From: Mesorhizobium amorphae CCNWGS0123
GTDB taxonomy: Bacteria; Pseudomonadota; Alphaproteobacteria; Rhizobiales; Rhizobiaceae
Direction: 5' to 3'
Length of the DNA: 64,000 bases
Assembly (NCBI RefSeq): GCF_001686985.1
Contig: NZ_CP015318.1
Location: forward strand, 432,001-496,000
Part shown: piece by piece, positions 34,901 through 44,313 of the stretch
Layout of the letters: the number at the start of each line of letters is the position of its first letter
How positions within the stretch are numbered: position 1 is the stretch's first letter
Made by a program: the position numbers and the translations under genes
Notes under the pieces: generated by a model
Seen by the model: only the letters and a program-made list of their open reading frames with translations
What the model was told of the DNA's origin: nothing
Database searches by the model: none

Positions 34901-35448
34901 GCCTCGGAGCGGATGGCCCGCATGCCGCGGCCGCCGCCACCCCACGATGCCTTCAGCATCACCGGATAGCCGATGGTCTTGGCGAGCGCCTTGACTGCCT
35001 CCATGTCGTCGGGCAGCGGCTCGGTGGCGGGCACGACCGGCACGCCGACCTCTATCGCCAGATTGCGCGCCGCGACCTTGTTGCCGAGCCGGCGCATGGT
35101 CTCCGGCTTGGGTCCGATGAAGGTTATGCCGGCCTCGCCGCACGCCTCGGCGAACTCAGGGCTTTCCGACAACAGCCCGTAACCCGGGTGGATGGCGTCG
35201 GCGCCCGACAGCCTGGCGACGCGGAGCACCTCTTCGATCGACAGATAGCTTTCGATCGGCCCCATGTCCTTGCTGAGATGCGGCCCGCGCCCGACCTGGT
35301 AGCTTTCGTCGGCCTTGAAGCGGTGCAGCGAATATTTGTCCTCCTCGGCCCAGATCGCCACGGTTTTGAGGCCAAGCTCATTGGCCGCGCGGAACACGCG
35401 GATGGCGATTTCGGACCGGTTGGCGACAAGGATCTTCGTGATGGCCAA
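31990..35448 (-). CDS. pyc: Pyruvate carboxylase
   Basis: A 1152-residue biotin enzyme that makes oxaloacetate from pyruvate and bicarbonate. In order: biotin carboxylase domain (about 1-450; KASWGGGGRGMR and EVNPRIQVEHTVTE), carboxyltransferase domain (about 530-800; TDTTMRDGHQSLLATRMR), and a C-terminal biotinyl domain with EAMKMET. The family begins with ITKILVANRSEIAIRVFR, which fits a TTG start at 35448 behind GGAG; an in-frame ATG lies 23 codons upstream. It is preceded by the livK terminator. Confidence 0.96.
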   Translation of the reverse strand: MAITKILVANRSEIAIRVFRAANELGLKTVAIWAEEDKYSLHRFKADESYQVGRGPHLSKDMGPIESYLSIEEVLRVARLSGADAIHPGYGLLSESPEFAEACGEAGITFIGPKPETMRRLGNKVAARNLAIEVGVPVVPATEPLPDDMEAVKALAKTIGYPVMLKASWGGGGRGMRAIRSEADLAREVMEGKREAKAAFGKDEVYLEKLVERARHVEVQVLGDTHRNAVHLFERDCSIQRRNQKVVERAPAPYLSEALRQELCGYALKIARETSYIGAGTVEFLQDADTGKFYFIEVNPRIQVEHTVTEQVTGIDIVKAQIHILDGFAIGTAESGVPAQKDIRLNGHALQCRITTEDPEHNFIPDYGRITAYRGATGFGIRLDGGTAYSGAVITRFYDPLLEKVTAWAPTPAETIARMNRALREFRIRGVATNLTFLEAIINHPSFADNSYTTKFIDTTPELFQQVKRQDRATKLLNYLADVSVNGHPETRGRPMPKADAAAPVVPYLNGKVPGGSKQKLDALGPEKFAAWMRAQKEVLVTDTTMRDGHQSLLATRMRTHDIAGIAGTYARALPQLLSLECWGGATFDVAMRFLTEDPWERLSLVREAAPNLLLQMLLRGANGVGYTNYPDNVVQHFVRQAASGGVDLFRVFDCLNWVENMRVAMDAVGAEGKLIEAAMCYTGDILDPARAKYDLKYYVGLAKELQAFGAHIIAVKDMAGLLKPSAARVLFKALREETDLPIHFHTHDTSGLSAATVLAAVESGVDAIDAAMDSFSGNTSQPCLGSIVEALKGTERDPGLDPQWIRNISFYWEAVRNQYAAFESDLKGPASEVYLHEMPGGQFTNLKEQARSLGLETRWHEVAQTYHDVNLMFGDIVKVTPSSKVVGDMALMMVSQDLTVADVENPSKDIAFPDSVVSMLRGDLGQSPGGWPEKLQKKALKGDKPITARPGSLLKPADLKASRKEIEQKLERKLSEYEFASWLMYPKVFSDFAATQEIYGPVSVLPTPTYFYGMKSEDEIFVDIEKGKTLVVRCLAIGDVDEKGMVTVFFELNGQPRRVKVPDRAHGASAAKARRKAEPGNEAHVGAPMPGVVSALAVAAGQAVKAGDVLLSIEAMKMETALHAERDGTVVEVLVKAGDQIDAKDLLIAFG

Positions 35449-35573
35449 GGACTGCGCTCCAAAGGCGGAGAGGATGGGGGCTGCCGCAATGATTAACGTG
35501 AAAATGCTGCAGTGCAAACGGATTCGCGCGACATCTAAACCGATTTAAATGGTTTGTTCGCGCCAGCAACGAA

Positions 35574-35603
35574 AAATGCCCGGCGCGATGCGCCGGGCAT
35601 TTT
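35574..35603 (-). terminator. Strong terminator after livK
   Basis: AAATGCCCGGCGC and GCGCCGGGCATTT form a perfect 13-bp stem around a 3-base loop, flanked by T runs on both strands. It separates livK from pyc on the minus strand. Confidence 0.93.
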
Positions 35604-35625
35604 CCAATTTCAGACGTTTGCCGGC

Positions 35626-36744
35626 TTATTGCTCGAAGTAGGAGTACTTGCCGTCGTCACCCTTCTTCCAGGTGTACATGACGTAGTCCGGGCGGGTGAT
35701 GTCGCCCTTGGCGTCATAGCCGATGTCGCCGATGGCCGTCGTCCAAGGGCCGCTCGACTTGATCGTCTCGGCGACTTTCTGGGCATCGTCGGCCGAGCCG
35801 GTCTTGGTGATGGCCGCCGCGATGATCTGAATCGTGGCGTAGGAGTAGAGCGTGTAAGCCTCCGGCTCGAAACCGGCGGCGCGGAACTTCTCGACAAGCT
35901 CCTTGGCGTTCGGGTTCTTGCGCGGATCGGGAGCGAACGTCATCAGCGTGCCTTCGACGGCGTCGCCGGCGATGGAGGCCAGTTCGTTCGAGACGATGCC
36001 GTCGCCGGACATGAACTGGGCCTTGAGGCCCTGGTCGGCGAGCTGGCGGATGATCAGGCCGGCCTCGGTGTGCAGGCCGCCGTAATAGACGACGGTGACG
36101 CCGGCTTCCTTCATCTTGGCGATGAGCGCCGAGAAGTCCTTGTCGCCGACATTGATGCCTTCATACATGGCTTCGGTGACGCCATTGCCGTTGAGCGCCT
36201 TCTTGGTTTCGTCGGCAAGGCCCTGGCCATAAGGCGTCTTGTCATGGATGAGCGCGATCTTGGCGTCCTTGAAGTTCTTGGCGACATAGTCGCCGGCAAC
36301 CTTGCCCTGCTGGTCGTCGCGTCCGCAGGTGCGGAACGTGTTCCACATGCCGCGTTCGGTGAACTTCGGATTGGTCGCGGCAGGCGTGATCTCGAGGATG
36401 CCATTTTCGGCATAGACTTCCGACGCAGGAATTGAGACGCCCGAATTGAAGTGGCCATCGACATACTTGATGCCGTCGGCGACAAACTTGTTGGCGACCG
36501 AGATGCCCTGCTTCGGATCCGACACGTCGTCACCGACGCTCAGCTTGAGTTGCTGGCCGAGGACTCCGCCGGCCGCGTTGATGTCAGCGACGGCCTGCTC
36601 TGCGCCCTTCTGCAGCTGCGCGCCGAAGGCGGCGTTCGGGCCGGTGATCGGACCGGCGACGCCGATCAGGATGTCAGCCCACGCGCTGCCGCTGAACGCG
36701 ATGAACGCGGTCAGAGCCACGGCGGACAAGAGTGACTTTTTCAT
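35626..36744 (-). CDS. livK: Branched-chain amino acid ABC transporter, substrate-binding protein
   Basis: A 372-residue periplasmic protein. The signal peptide [23 protein letters not shown] is cleaved after residue 23. [27 protein letters not shown] is the standard Leu/Ile/Val-binding N-terminus. Cys residues in [11 protein letters not shown] are typical of the type I fold. It delivers branched-chain or related amino acids to LivHM. It lies downstream of the DUF6867-like gene in the liv cluster and ends at a strong terminator. Confidence 0.93.
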   Translation of the reverse strand: MKKSLLSAVALTAFIAFSGSAWADILIGVAGPITGPNAAFGAQLQKGAEQAVADINAAGGVLGQQLKLSVGDDVSDPKQGISVANKFVADGIKYVDGHFNSGVSIPASEVYAENGILEITPAATNPKFTERGMWNTFRTCGRDDQQGKVAGDYVAKNFKDAKIALIHDKTPYGQGLADETKKALNGNGVTEAMYEGINVGDKDFSALIAKMKEAGVTVVYYGGLHTEAGLIIRQLADQGLKAQFMSGDGIVSNELASIAGDAVEGTLMTFAPDPRKNPNAKELVEKFRAAGFEPEAYTLYSYATIQIIAAAITKTGSADDAQKVAETIKSSGPWTTAIGDIGYDAKGDITRPDYVMYTWKKGDDGKYSYFEQ

Positions 36745-36881
36745 ATAAACGCTCCCATTTACGGAGTGGGCGTGGATGACACTTTCATGCGATGCCCACC
36801 CTTATCGCAGAAAGCTCAGTTTGCCGATTTTCAGGCACTTGTCACGCCGATTCATCCCCGAAGCGGCGTTAATCGTGAACG

Positions 36882-37229
36882 TCAACCCTTCGGTTTCCAG
36901 CTCAAAAGCGATGCTCTTTCGTAAAGCCAATTATACTGCGTCACCATCTGGTTGGTGCGCGTGTACTGGTAGCCGATGAAGCCCAGTATCATCAGCACGA
37001 TTGTATCGACGATGTAGTAATGCAGCGAGAACATCGTGCCGTCGAACAGCGCGTGATGGATGAACCTGATGCCGATGCCGAGGCCCAGCATGTAGAGGAA
37101 CAGCTGGAAGAAGCTGCGCCAGGTCTGGGCGCTCGCCCTCCCCGTCATCCATGCGGCCCAGCCGCCGAGCAGGCAGGTGACGAAGAAGAACTGCCAGATC
37201 GAGGGTTCCTCATAGAGAATGCCCTGCAT
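36882..37229 (-). CDS. Small membrane protein of the liv cluster (DUF6867-like)
   Basis: A 115-residue protein with three hydrophobic helices (WQFFFVTCLLGGWAAWMTG; FLYMLGLGIGIRFIHHALF; YIVDTIVLMILGFIGYQY). The ATG at 37229 follows GGGAG. A protein of this type lies in the same place, between livF and livK, in many rhizobial liv operons. It may assist the transporter, but no function is established. Confidence 0.75.
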   Translation of the reverse strand: MQGILYEEPSIWQFFFVTCLLGGWAAWMTGRASAQTWRSFFQLFLYMLGLGIGIRFIHHALFDGTMFSLHYYIVDTIVLMILGFIGYQYTRTNQMVTQYNWLYERASLLSWKPKG

Positions 37230-37245
37230 GATTGATGTCTCCCTA

Positions 37246-37289
37246 GCATGATCCCGAAAAGTTGCAGACTTTTCGGACAAAGATCATGC
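37246..37289. repeat. Palindromic intergenic repeat, family A (copy 6)
   Basis: GCATGATC and GATCATGC pair around CCGAAAAGT...ACTTTTCGG. It is the clearest copy of the family and lies inside the liv operon, between livF and the DUF6867-like gene. Confidence 0.85.
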
Positions 37290-37342
37290 GACAAACAAAC
37301 AACTTGGAGCGGAATACCGGATGCACACATTCCGCTCCAAAC

Positions 37343-38070
<728 letters not shown>

Positions 38071-38071
<1 letters not shown>

Positions 38072-39165
38072 TACTTACGCCCTCCGCGCGGCTTGGGTGT
38101 CGACCCGGTCGGTTTGGCCGTGGCCCGCTCGGCAGGCTTTCTTGGCGCGGCATTGGCCTTTGCATCGACCTGCTCTGCCTTCGAGGCGCCCTTCGACACC
38201 GTGACGCGCTCGCCCTCGCTATGGCCGATCGTGTCGGTCACCGGTCCGGCGAGAAACGAGGACGACGTGCCCGGGCCGTGGGCGGCGTCGGGGCCGGTGT
38301 CCAGCTGCTCGATGACGTCCTCGTCGCCGACCTCGATCAGCACCGTCTCGACCTCCTCATCGTCGACGCCGAGATAGGCGGCGATGACGCGCGGGTCGGT
38401 GCGCACCGATTGCGGACTGCCGTCCGAAATCTTGCGCCCGTATTCGAGCACCACGACATGGTCGGAAATCTGCATGACCACCGACATGTCGTGCTCGATC
38501 AAAAGGATCGAGGTGCTGTTCTTGATGTCCATCAGCAGCTCATTGAGCGCCGCCGATTCCTTCGGATTGAGGCCGGCGGCCGGCTCATCGAGGCACAGAA
38601 GCTCCGGCCCCGTGCACATGGCACGCGCGATCTCCAGACGCCGTTGCGCGCCGTAGGGCAAATCGCCGGCCGGATCGTCGGCGCGATCGACGAGATTGGC
38701 TTTCTCCAGCCAGTGCTTGGCCAGATCGATCGATTCGGCTGATGCCTTGCGGTAGCTCGAGAATCCGAACAGGCCGAGCATCGTATAGCCCGACGCCTTC
38801 ATCAGCTTGTTGTGCTGGGCGACCAGAAGGTTCTCCAGCAGCGTCATGCCCGAGAACAGGCGGATGTTCTGGAAGGTACGGGCCACCTTGGCGCGTGCCG
38901 GGATCTCGTGGTTCGGCAAGCGCTCGAGCAGGTAGCTCGAGCCGTCAATCCGGTTGAGCGTGATCATGCCTTCCGACGGCTTGTAGAAGCCGGTGATGCA
39001 GTTGAACACGGTGGTCTTGCCGGCGCCGTTCGGGCCTATCAGCGCGGTGATCTCGCCGCGCCTGGCCTGGAAGGACAGGTCGCCGATGGCGATCAAGCCG
39101 CCGAACTTCATCGACAAATGTTCGACCTGCAGGATGAAGTCGTTCGTGGAAGGGCTCGCACTCAT
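38071..39165 (-). CDS. livG: Branched-chain amino acid ABC transporter, ATPase LivG with C-terminal extension
   Basis: A 364-residue protein. The first 265 residues are a standard LivG: Walker A GPNGAGKT, PYGAQRRLEIARAM (in place of LSGGQ) and LLCLDEPAAGLNP, with the family insert NIRLFSGMTLLENLL. The last 90 residues (from about 275) are an acidic then Lys/Ala/Pro-rich tail without predicted fold. The tail is coded in-frame and not a frameshift artefact as far as I can see. It overlaps livM and livF (TGATG, TAATG). Confidence 0.93.
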
Positions 39166-40553
39166 CAGCCGTGACCTTCCTTGGTGAAGGAGCCCGATAC
39201 CGCTCTTCGCTCCTTGAGGAAGGCGGTCGGCTCACGGCTGCCGACAAAGCCGCGCGGCTTCCACAGCATGACGATGACCATGGCCATGCCGAACAACAGC
39301 ATGCGGTAGAGTTCCGGCGTGAAGTCGGGACCGAACACCACCTTGAGGAAGTCCAGCTCGCGCAGGATTTCGGTGCCGCCAATCATCACCAGCGCCGCAA
39401 CCGCGATGCCGCCCAGCGACCCCATGCCGCCGAGCACGACGATGGCAAGGATGATCGCCGATTCCAGGAAGACAAAGGATTCCGGGCTGACGAAGCCTTG
39501 CCGCGCGGCGAAGAAGGAGCCGGCGAAACCGCCGAACATGGCGCCGGTGGCAAAGGCGGTGAGCTTGGTGGTGGTGGTGTTGATGCCGAGCGAACGGCAG
39601 GCGATCTCATCCTCGCGCAGCGCTTCCCAGGCGCGGCCGACCGGAAGACGGCGCAGCCTGATGGTGACGAACGCAGTCAGAAGGCAGAGCAACAGGATGA
39701 GATAGTAGAGGAAGATCTTGTAGTAGGCGCCGGACTGGGCAATGCCCAGTACCTTCGAGATGTAGTTCGGGTCCGAGACGTTGAACGACATCAGGCCAAA
39801 GAAAGAGACCTTCGGAATGCCGGAAATGCCGGCCGAGCCATTGGTCACTTCGCGCCAATTGATCAGCACCAGCCGGATGATCTCACCGAAGGCCAGAGTC
39901 ACAATGGCCAGATAGTCGCCGCGCAGCCTGAGCACCGGAAAGCCGAGCATCACGCCCCAGAACGCAGCCATCAGGCCGGCGGCCGGCAGCAGGATCCAGA
40001 ACGACAGGCCGAAATGCGTGCCGAGCAGCGCGTAGGCATAGGCACCGACGGCGTAGAAAGCGACATAGCCGAGGTCGAGCAGGCCGGCGAGACCGATGAC
40101 GATGTTCAGGCCCCAGGCCAGCATCACATAGATCAGAATCTGGATACCGAAATTATCGACCCACTTCAGTGAGCCCTGGAAACCGACCAGCATGACGATC
40201 ACGATCGGATACAGGAACAGCACGGCAATGCCGATCGTGTTGAAGTTGCGGCGCACGAAGCCGGGCGCCGCCGCAGCAGGCGCCTCGGCCTTTTGCGCCT
40301 TGGCGCGCTCCAGCGCCGGCTGTCCGAAGGCGACATAAAGGAAGCGCCCCACCGCGGTGAGGATCACCACGATGGCAAGCAGGCCCCAGCGCTGCACCAG
40401 GATCAGTTCGTTGGAGATGTTCTGATCGGTTCTCAGGCCGATGAACAGCACGAACAGGCCGAGTGCTATGGCGCCGGCATAGAACGCCTCGCGAAAAGCG
40501 CGCTGCACGGGAGTGGCGACGACGTCGCGCTCCGGGGAAACGGTGACTGCCAT
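39165..40553 (-). CDS. livM: Branched-chain amino acid ABC transporter, permease LivM
   Basis: A 462-residue inner-membrane permease of about ten helices. Residues 1-110 form a family-typical N-terminal part; the permease core ([46 protein letters not shown]) follows. The EAA-like loop [19 protein letters not shown] contacts the ATPases. It overlaps livG by one base. Confidence 0.95.
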   Translation of the reverse strand: MAVTVSPERDVVATPVQRAFREAFYAGAIALGLFVLFIGLRTDQNISNELILVQRWGLLAIVVILTAVGRFLYVAFGQPALERAKAQKAEAPAAAAPGFVRRNFNTIGIAVLFLYPIVIVMLVGFQGSLKWVDNFGIQILIYVMLAWGLNIVIGLAGLLDLGYVAFYAVGAYAYALLGTHFGLSFWILLPAAGLMAAFWGVMLGFPVLRLRGDYLAIVTLAFGEIIRLVLINWREVTNGSAGISGIPKVSFFGLMSFNVSDPNYISKVLGIAQSGAYYKIFLYYLILLLCLLTAFVTIRLRRLPVGRAWEALREDEIACRSLGINTTTTKLTAFATGAMFGGFAGSFFAARQGFVSPESFVFLESAIILAIVVLGGMGSLGGIAVAALVMIGGTEILRELDFLKVVFGPDFTPELYRMLLFGMAMVIVMLWKPRGFVGSREPTAFLKERRAVSGSFTKEGHG

Positions 40554-40557
40554 GAGC

Positions 40558-41460
40558 TCAGACCTTTTCGACTTCTGGCCGGCCCAGAATGCCGGAAGGC
40601 AGGAAGATCAGCACGATCGCCAGGATCGAGAACGCGGCGACGTCCTTGTAGTCGATGGAGAAATAGGCCGACCACATGCTCTCGATGAAGCCGATCAGCA
40701 GGCCCCCGAGCACGGCACCGGGCAGCGAGCCGATACCGCCGAGCACGGCCGCGGTGAAGGCCTTCACGCCCGGCACGAAGCCATCGGAGAACACCACAAC
40801 GCCGTAGTACATCAGGAACAGCGTGCCGGCGACCGCGGCAAGGGCTGCGCCCATGATGAAGGTGATCGAGATGGTACGGTCGACATCGACGCCGAGCAAT
40901 GCCGCCATCTTGCGATCCTGCTCGCAGGCGCGCTGCGCCCGGCCAAGCGAGGTCTTGTTGACCAGGTACCAGAACAATGCAAGCAGGACCACCGTGACCA
41001 GAACGATGATGATCTGCTTCAGCGACACGCTGACGCCCTCGACCGTGTAGACCTTAGACACCAGCGGCGGGATCGGCTTGTTGCGCGGCCCTTGCGTCAC
41101 CTGGACGAAGTTGGACAGCGCGATCGACATGCCGATCGCGGTGATCAGCGGCGCCAGCCGGAACGAACCGCGCAGCGGCCGGTAAGCCACCTTTTCGATG
41201 GTCCAGTTGTAGAGGCTGGTCAGAAGCATCGCCACGATCATCATGATCAGCAGGGCGATGACGACCGGCACTGAATAGAACAGCGCGCCGAGGATGAGGA
41301 AGACGATGAGGGCGGTGAATGCGCCGACCATGAAAATGTCGCCATGGGCGAAATTGATCATGCCGATGATGCCGTAGACCATCGTATAGCCGATTGCGAT
41401 CAGCCCATAGATCGATCCCAGCGTCAGCCCGTTGATAAGCTGCTGGACGAAGTACTGCAT
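40558..41460 (-). CDS. livH: Branched-chain amino acid ABC transporter, permease LivH
   Basis: A 300-residue permease: [29 protein letters not shown] opens it, with [12 protein letters not shown] and the ATPase-contact loop [18 protein letters not shown]. It is the first gene of the liv operon, 4 bases upstream of livM. The ATG at 41460 is chosen over an upstream in-frame ATG because the family starts here and GGGGAG lies upstream. Confidence 0.95.
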   Translation of the reverse strand: MQYFVQQLINGLTLGSIYGLIAIGYTMVYGIIGMINFAHGDIFMVGAFTALIVFLILGALFYSVPVVIALLIMMIVAMLLTSLYNWTIEKVAYRPLRGSFRLAPLITAIGMSIALSNFVQVTQGPRNKPIPPLVSKVYTVEGVSVSLKQIIIVLVTVVLLALFWYLVNKTSLGRAQRACEQDRKMAALLGVDVDRTISITFIMGAALAAVAGTLFLMYYGVVVFSDGFVPGVKAFTAAVLGGIGSLPGAVLGGLLIGFIESMWSAYFSIDYKDVAAFSILAIVLIFLPSGILGRPEVEKV

Positions 41461-41783
41461 ACTGCCGTGGCTCCCCTGGAATGTCGCCTTTGTGGACGCA
41501 TTCCTTTTCGTATTTCCCCTAGTCGTAAAGTTTCGAGCCCGGATTGCAACGTGATTTTTCAATCGTCGAACGTGTTTTGCCGGCACGCCATCCGATTGCC
41601 CGTTTTTTCGCTACCCGACCCCTGGACTATCGCGGACCCTATCATTGGCATAACGCAATGTCTTTGACGATTCAGCCGTATCATGCACCCCATTTCGAAG
41701 AAATCGCCGTCAAAATTAGGTGATGGGCAGGATCGTTGCGCCGGCAAAGGCCGTCCCGTTTGCGCTCCTGCTGTTCCGCCTGG
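41461..41783. promoter_or_regulatory. Upstream region of the liv operon
   Basis: A stretch of 323 bases without a gene between livH and the epimerase remnant. It is more AT-rich than its surroundings (around 41550-41720), as expected of a promoter region. I see no clear operator palindrome. Confidence 0.4.
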
Positions 41784-41899
41784 TCAGGATTCTCCCTGTT
41801 CGACGACGAACCATGCGCCAACGGGTCGCGGTCGTCGATGAAAATGGTGTTCAATCCGGTCATGCGCGCCGCCCAGCCGCCGACAGAGGGGATGATCGT
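41784..41899 (-). pseudogene. Orphan 3' end of a hydroxyproline epimerase gene
   Basis: The minus strand reads IIPSVGGWAARMTGLNTIF then IDDRDPLAHG; the intact epimerase at 43297 has IIPSIGGWARMTGLNTIF then IDDRDPFAHGFIVK. About 95 bases match closely (41803-41897 against 43310-43404) with one extra Ala codon. A one-base deletion after the last His shifts the frame; restoring it gives FVVEQGES and a TGA at 41786-41784. There is no gene body: the match starts about 11 bases after the ectC-like stop. Confidence 0.85.
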
Positions 41900-41909
41900 G
41901 CGGCAAGGG

Positions 41910-42296
41910 TCAGTAAGCCGAGCCGCCGTCCCGACCGAGAACGTGCCGCTCGGTGCCGTTCAACGGGGGGTTGAACACACTGACTAGGACCATGTCGCTG
42001 GCCGCGTCCGCACGCAGATAATGCTCGTCATGCTCGTCGAGCACATAGATCGTGCCCGGCTCGATTCGATGCACGTGGCCGGACATGTCTTCGACCTCAC
42101 CCGCACCGGCGATGCAGTAGCAGGCCTCGAAATGCCGCCGGTAATGCAGGCGTGATTCGCTGCCTGCACGCACGACGGTATGGCAGACGGTGAAGCCCAT
42201 GCCGTCCCGCTGCGTCAACAGGCGATGGCTCGTGCCATTGCCCCAATCGACGAAGAAGTCAGATTTTTCTACATCAGTCAGTTGTCTTGTAAACAT
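41910..42296 (-). CDS. ectC: Ectoine synthase-like cupin, stand-alone
   Basis: A 128-residue cupin. [20 protein letters not shown] and [17 protein letters not shown] match the EctC metal- and substrate-site segments (HYK.HFEAVYCI.GEGEV; PG.IYILD.HDEH.LRA), and [11 protein letters not shown] the C-terminal part. EctC closes N-gamma-acetyl-diaminobutyrate to ectoine. No ectA or ectB is near, so it may use an imported precursor or another substrate. GAGAG lies before the ATG at 42296. Divergent from a LysR gene; both lie between two epimerase tails. Confidence 0.85.
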   Translation of the reverse strand: MFTRQLTDVEKSDFFVDWGNGTSHRLLTQRDGMGFTVCHTVVRAGSESRLHYRRHFEACYCIAGAGEVEDMSGHVHRIEPGTIYVLDEHDEHYLRADAASDMVLVSVFNPPLNGTERHVLGRDGGSAY

Positions 42297-42395
42297 GATC
42301 GTTCTCTCAGAAGCCACACCTACCGCACGAATGCCGCAGCGAAGGCAGGCTTTCAAATGATTGCTTCTCACGCGATATGTTCGTAAATTTTACAG

Positions 42396-43304
42396 ATGGA
42401 CTACATCCCACTGAATGCCGTTCGCGCTTTCGAGGCGGCTGCCCGCCATCTGAGCTTTTCGGCTGCCGGCGAAGAGCTTCACGTCACCCATCCCGCCATC
42501 AGCCACCAGATCAGGCGGCTGGAGGAATGGCTGGGCGTCTCGCTCTTTCACCGGGATGCCCGCAAGGTCCGCCTGACGGAAGCGGGGGTGATCCTGCAGG
42601 CCTCGGCGAGCGGCGCGCTTGCCGAACTCGGCGCCACGTGCCGCCGGATTCGGCGCAATGCCGGGCTTGAGACGTTGTCCGTGGGCTGTATTCCATCCAT
42701 CGCCAGCCGCTGGCTGGTGCCGCGTCTGTCGGACTTCACCGCGCGTCATCCCGGTATCGGCATGAGGGTCGCCTACGCCAAGGCCGACGAGAGGCTCGGC
42801 GACGGCCAGAACGACGTGCTGATCACGCTCGGTGCCGATCCATCTCCCGACGTCACCAGCCTAAAGCTGTTTTCACGCTTCAATCGACCGGTATGCAGCC
42901 CACACTATCTCGCCGGCAGCAAGCATCTGCGCACGCCGGCCGGCATCGCCGTCGCCGACCTTCTGCACGACGAGACTCGCCAGGGCTGGCGTGAATGGTT
43001 TCTGGAGGCCGGACTGCCCGGGGTCGATGTGGGCAACGGACCGGTTTTTGCCGACTTCAACATTCTTGCCACGGCGGTCATCGCCGGTCACGGCGTGGCG
43101 CTCTGTCCGGTCGAGGTTTTTCGCGACGAGTTGAGGCGCGGCGACCTGATCGTTCTGTCGGAGGTCGCAACGAACCGCGACAAGGGCTACTTCCTGACGA
43201 TGTCGGCGCAAGCCTCTCCGGCAGCGCTCAAATTCGCCGACTGGTTTCGCCAGGAGGTCTCAGCCGACAAACAATCCCAGGCCGGCCCAATCGACATCAC
43301 TTGA
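42396..43304 (+). CDS. LysR-family regulator (GcvA-like)
   Basis: A 302-residue regulator. The HTH reads IPLNAVRAFEAAARHLSFSAAGEELHVTHPAISHQIRRLEEWLG, split here as the family's winged helix; the rest is the co-inducer domain. The sequence HPAISHQIRRLEEWLGV is typical of the GcvA subgroup. It is divergent from the ectC-like gene (99-base gap) and probably controls it. Its stop overlaps the epimerase stop by 8 bases. Confidence 0.9.
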   Translation: MDYIPLNAVRAFEAAARHLSFSAAGEELHVTHPAISHQIRRLEEWLGVSLFHRDARKVRLTEAGVILQASASGALAELGATCRRIRRNAGLETLSVGCIPSIASRWLVPRLSDFTARHPGIGMRVAYAKADERLGDGQNDVLITLGADPSPDVTSLKLFSRFNRPVCSPHYLAGSKHLRTPAGIAVADLLHDETRQGWREWFLEAGLPGVDVGNGPVFADFNILATAVIAGHGVALCPVEVFRDELRRGDLIVLSEVATNRDKGYFLTMSAQASPAALKFADWFRQEVSADKQSQAGPIDIT

Positions 43305-44298
43305 CGATGAACCCATGCGCGAACGGATCGCGGTCGTCGATGAAGATGGTGTTCAGTCCGGTCATCCGCGCCCAGCCGCCGATCGAGGGGATGATCGCCG
43401 GCTTGCCCGCGACAGCAACCTCCTTTTCGACGTTGCCCTTGAACAGCGAGCCGATGATCGACTCATGGACGAAGCTGTCGCCGGCCTTGAGCTTGCCCTT
43501 GGCATGGAGCTGCGCCATGCGCGCCGAGGTGCCGGTGCCGCAAGGTGAACGATCGATCGCCTTGTCGCCGTAGAAGACGGCATTGCGTGCATCCGCTTCA
43601 GGGTGTGTCGGCTTGCCGGTCCACAGCATGTGCGACAGCCGGTTGATGCCCGGGTTCTCGGGATGCTCGAATGTGTACTTCTCGTTCAGCCGTTGCCGCA
43701 CCACCGGGCTCCAGGCGATGAGGTCGCCGGCGGAATGATCGGCCATGTCCCGATAATTCTCCTGGGGCTCGACGATGGCGTAGAAATTGCCGCCATAGGC
43801 GACGTCGACCTTGATCTCGCCGAGCTGCGGACATTCCACCGTCAGGCCCTCGGCATAGAGGAAGGAAGGCACATTGGTGATGCGCACCTCCTCGACATAC
43901 TCGCCGACCTGTTTGTACTCGGCGATGACAAGGCCGGCCGGCGTGTCGAGCCTCAGCACCCCCGGTGTCTTCGGCTTGATCAGCCCGTGCTCGATCGCCA
44001 TCGTCACCGTGCCGATCGTGCCGTGGCCGCACATCGGCAAGCAGCCCGAGGTCTCGATGAACAGGATGGCGATGTCGCAATCCTCGCGCGTCGGCGGATA
44101 GAGGATCGAGCCCGACATCACGTCGTGGCCGCGCGGTTCGAACATCAGCCCGGTGCGGATCCAGTCATATTCGGCGAGGAAATGTGCGCGCCGCTCCATC
44201 ATCGTCGAACCCTGGAGCAGTGGCCCGCCGCCGGCGACCAGCCGCACCGGATTACCGCAGGTATGGCCGTCGATGCAGAAGAAGGATTGCTTGGCCAT
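43297..44298 (-). CDS. hypRE: 4-hydroxyproline 2-epimerase
   Basis: A 333-residue proline-racemase-fold enzyme. Both catalytic Cys are present: Cys90 in MCGHGTIG and Cys253 in DRSPCGTGTSAR, so it is an epimerase rather than a dehydratase. It converts trans-4-hydroxy-L-proline to cis-4-hydroxy-D-proline. It is followed on the same strand by hypO and hypD upstream in transcription order, forming a hydroxyproline-degradation operon. The C-terminal coding end has a second copy at 41784. Confidence 0.92.
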   Translation of the reverse strand: MAKQSFFCIDGHTCGNPVRLVAGGGPLLQGSTMMERRAHFLAEYDWIRTGLMFEPRGHDVMSGSILYPPTREDCDIAILFIETSGCLPMCGHGTIGTVTMAIEHGLIKPKTPGVLRLDTPAGLVIAEYKQVGEYVEEVRITNVPSFLYAEGLTVECPQLGEIKVDVAYGGNFYAIVEPQENYRDMADHSAGDLIAWSPVVRQRLNEKYTFEHPENPGINRLSHMLWTGKPTHPEADARNAVFYGDKAIDRSPCGTGTSARMAQLHAKGKLKAGDSFVHESIIGSLFKGNVEKEVAVAGKPAIIPSIGGWARMTGLNTIFIDDRDPFAHGFIVK

Positions 44299-44313
44299 GA
44301 CGTCTCCTGGAAC

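Noticed and set aside
32077..35496. Very long plus-strand reading frame opposite pyc
   Set aside because: Pyruvate carboxylase on the minus strand is unmistakable; the plus frame has no domains and a composition of Arg, Ala, Gly and His expected of an antisense frame in GC-rich DNA.
41910..42296. Part of a full ectoine biosynthesis operon
   Set aside because: No ectA, ectB or aspartokinase gene lies near; only the EctC-like gene is present.
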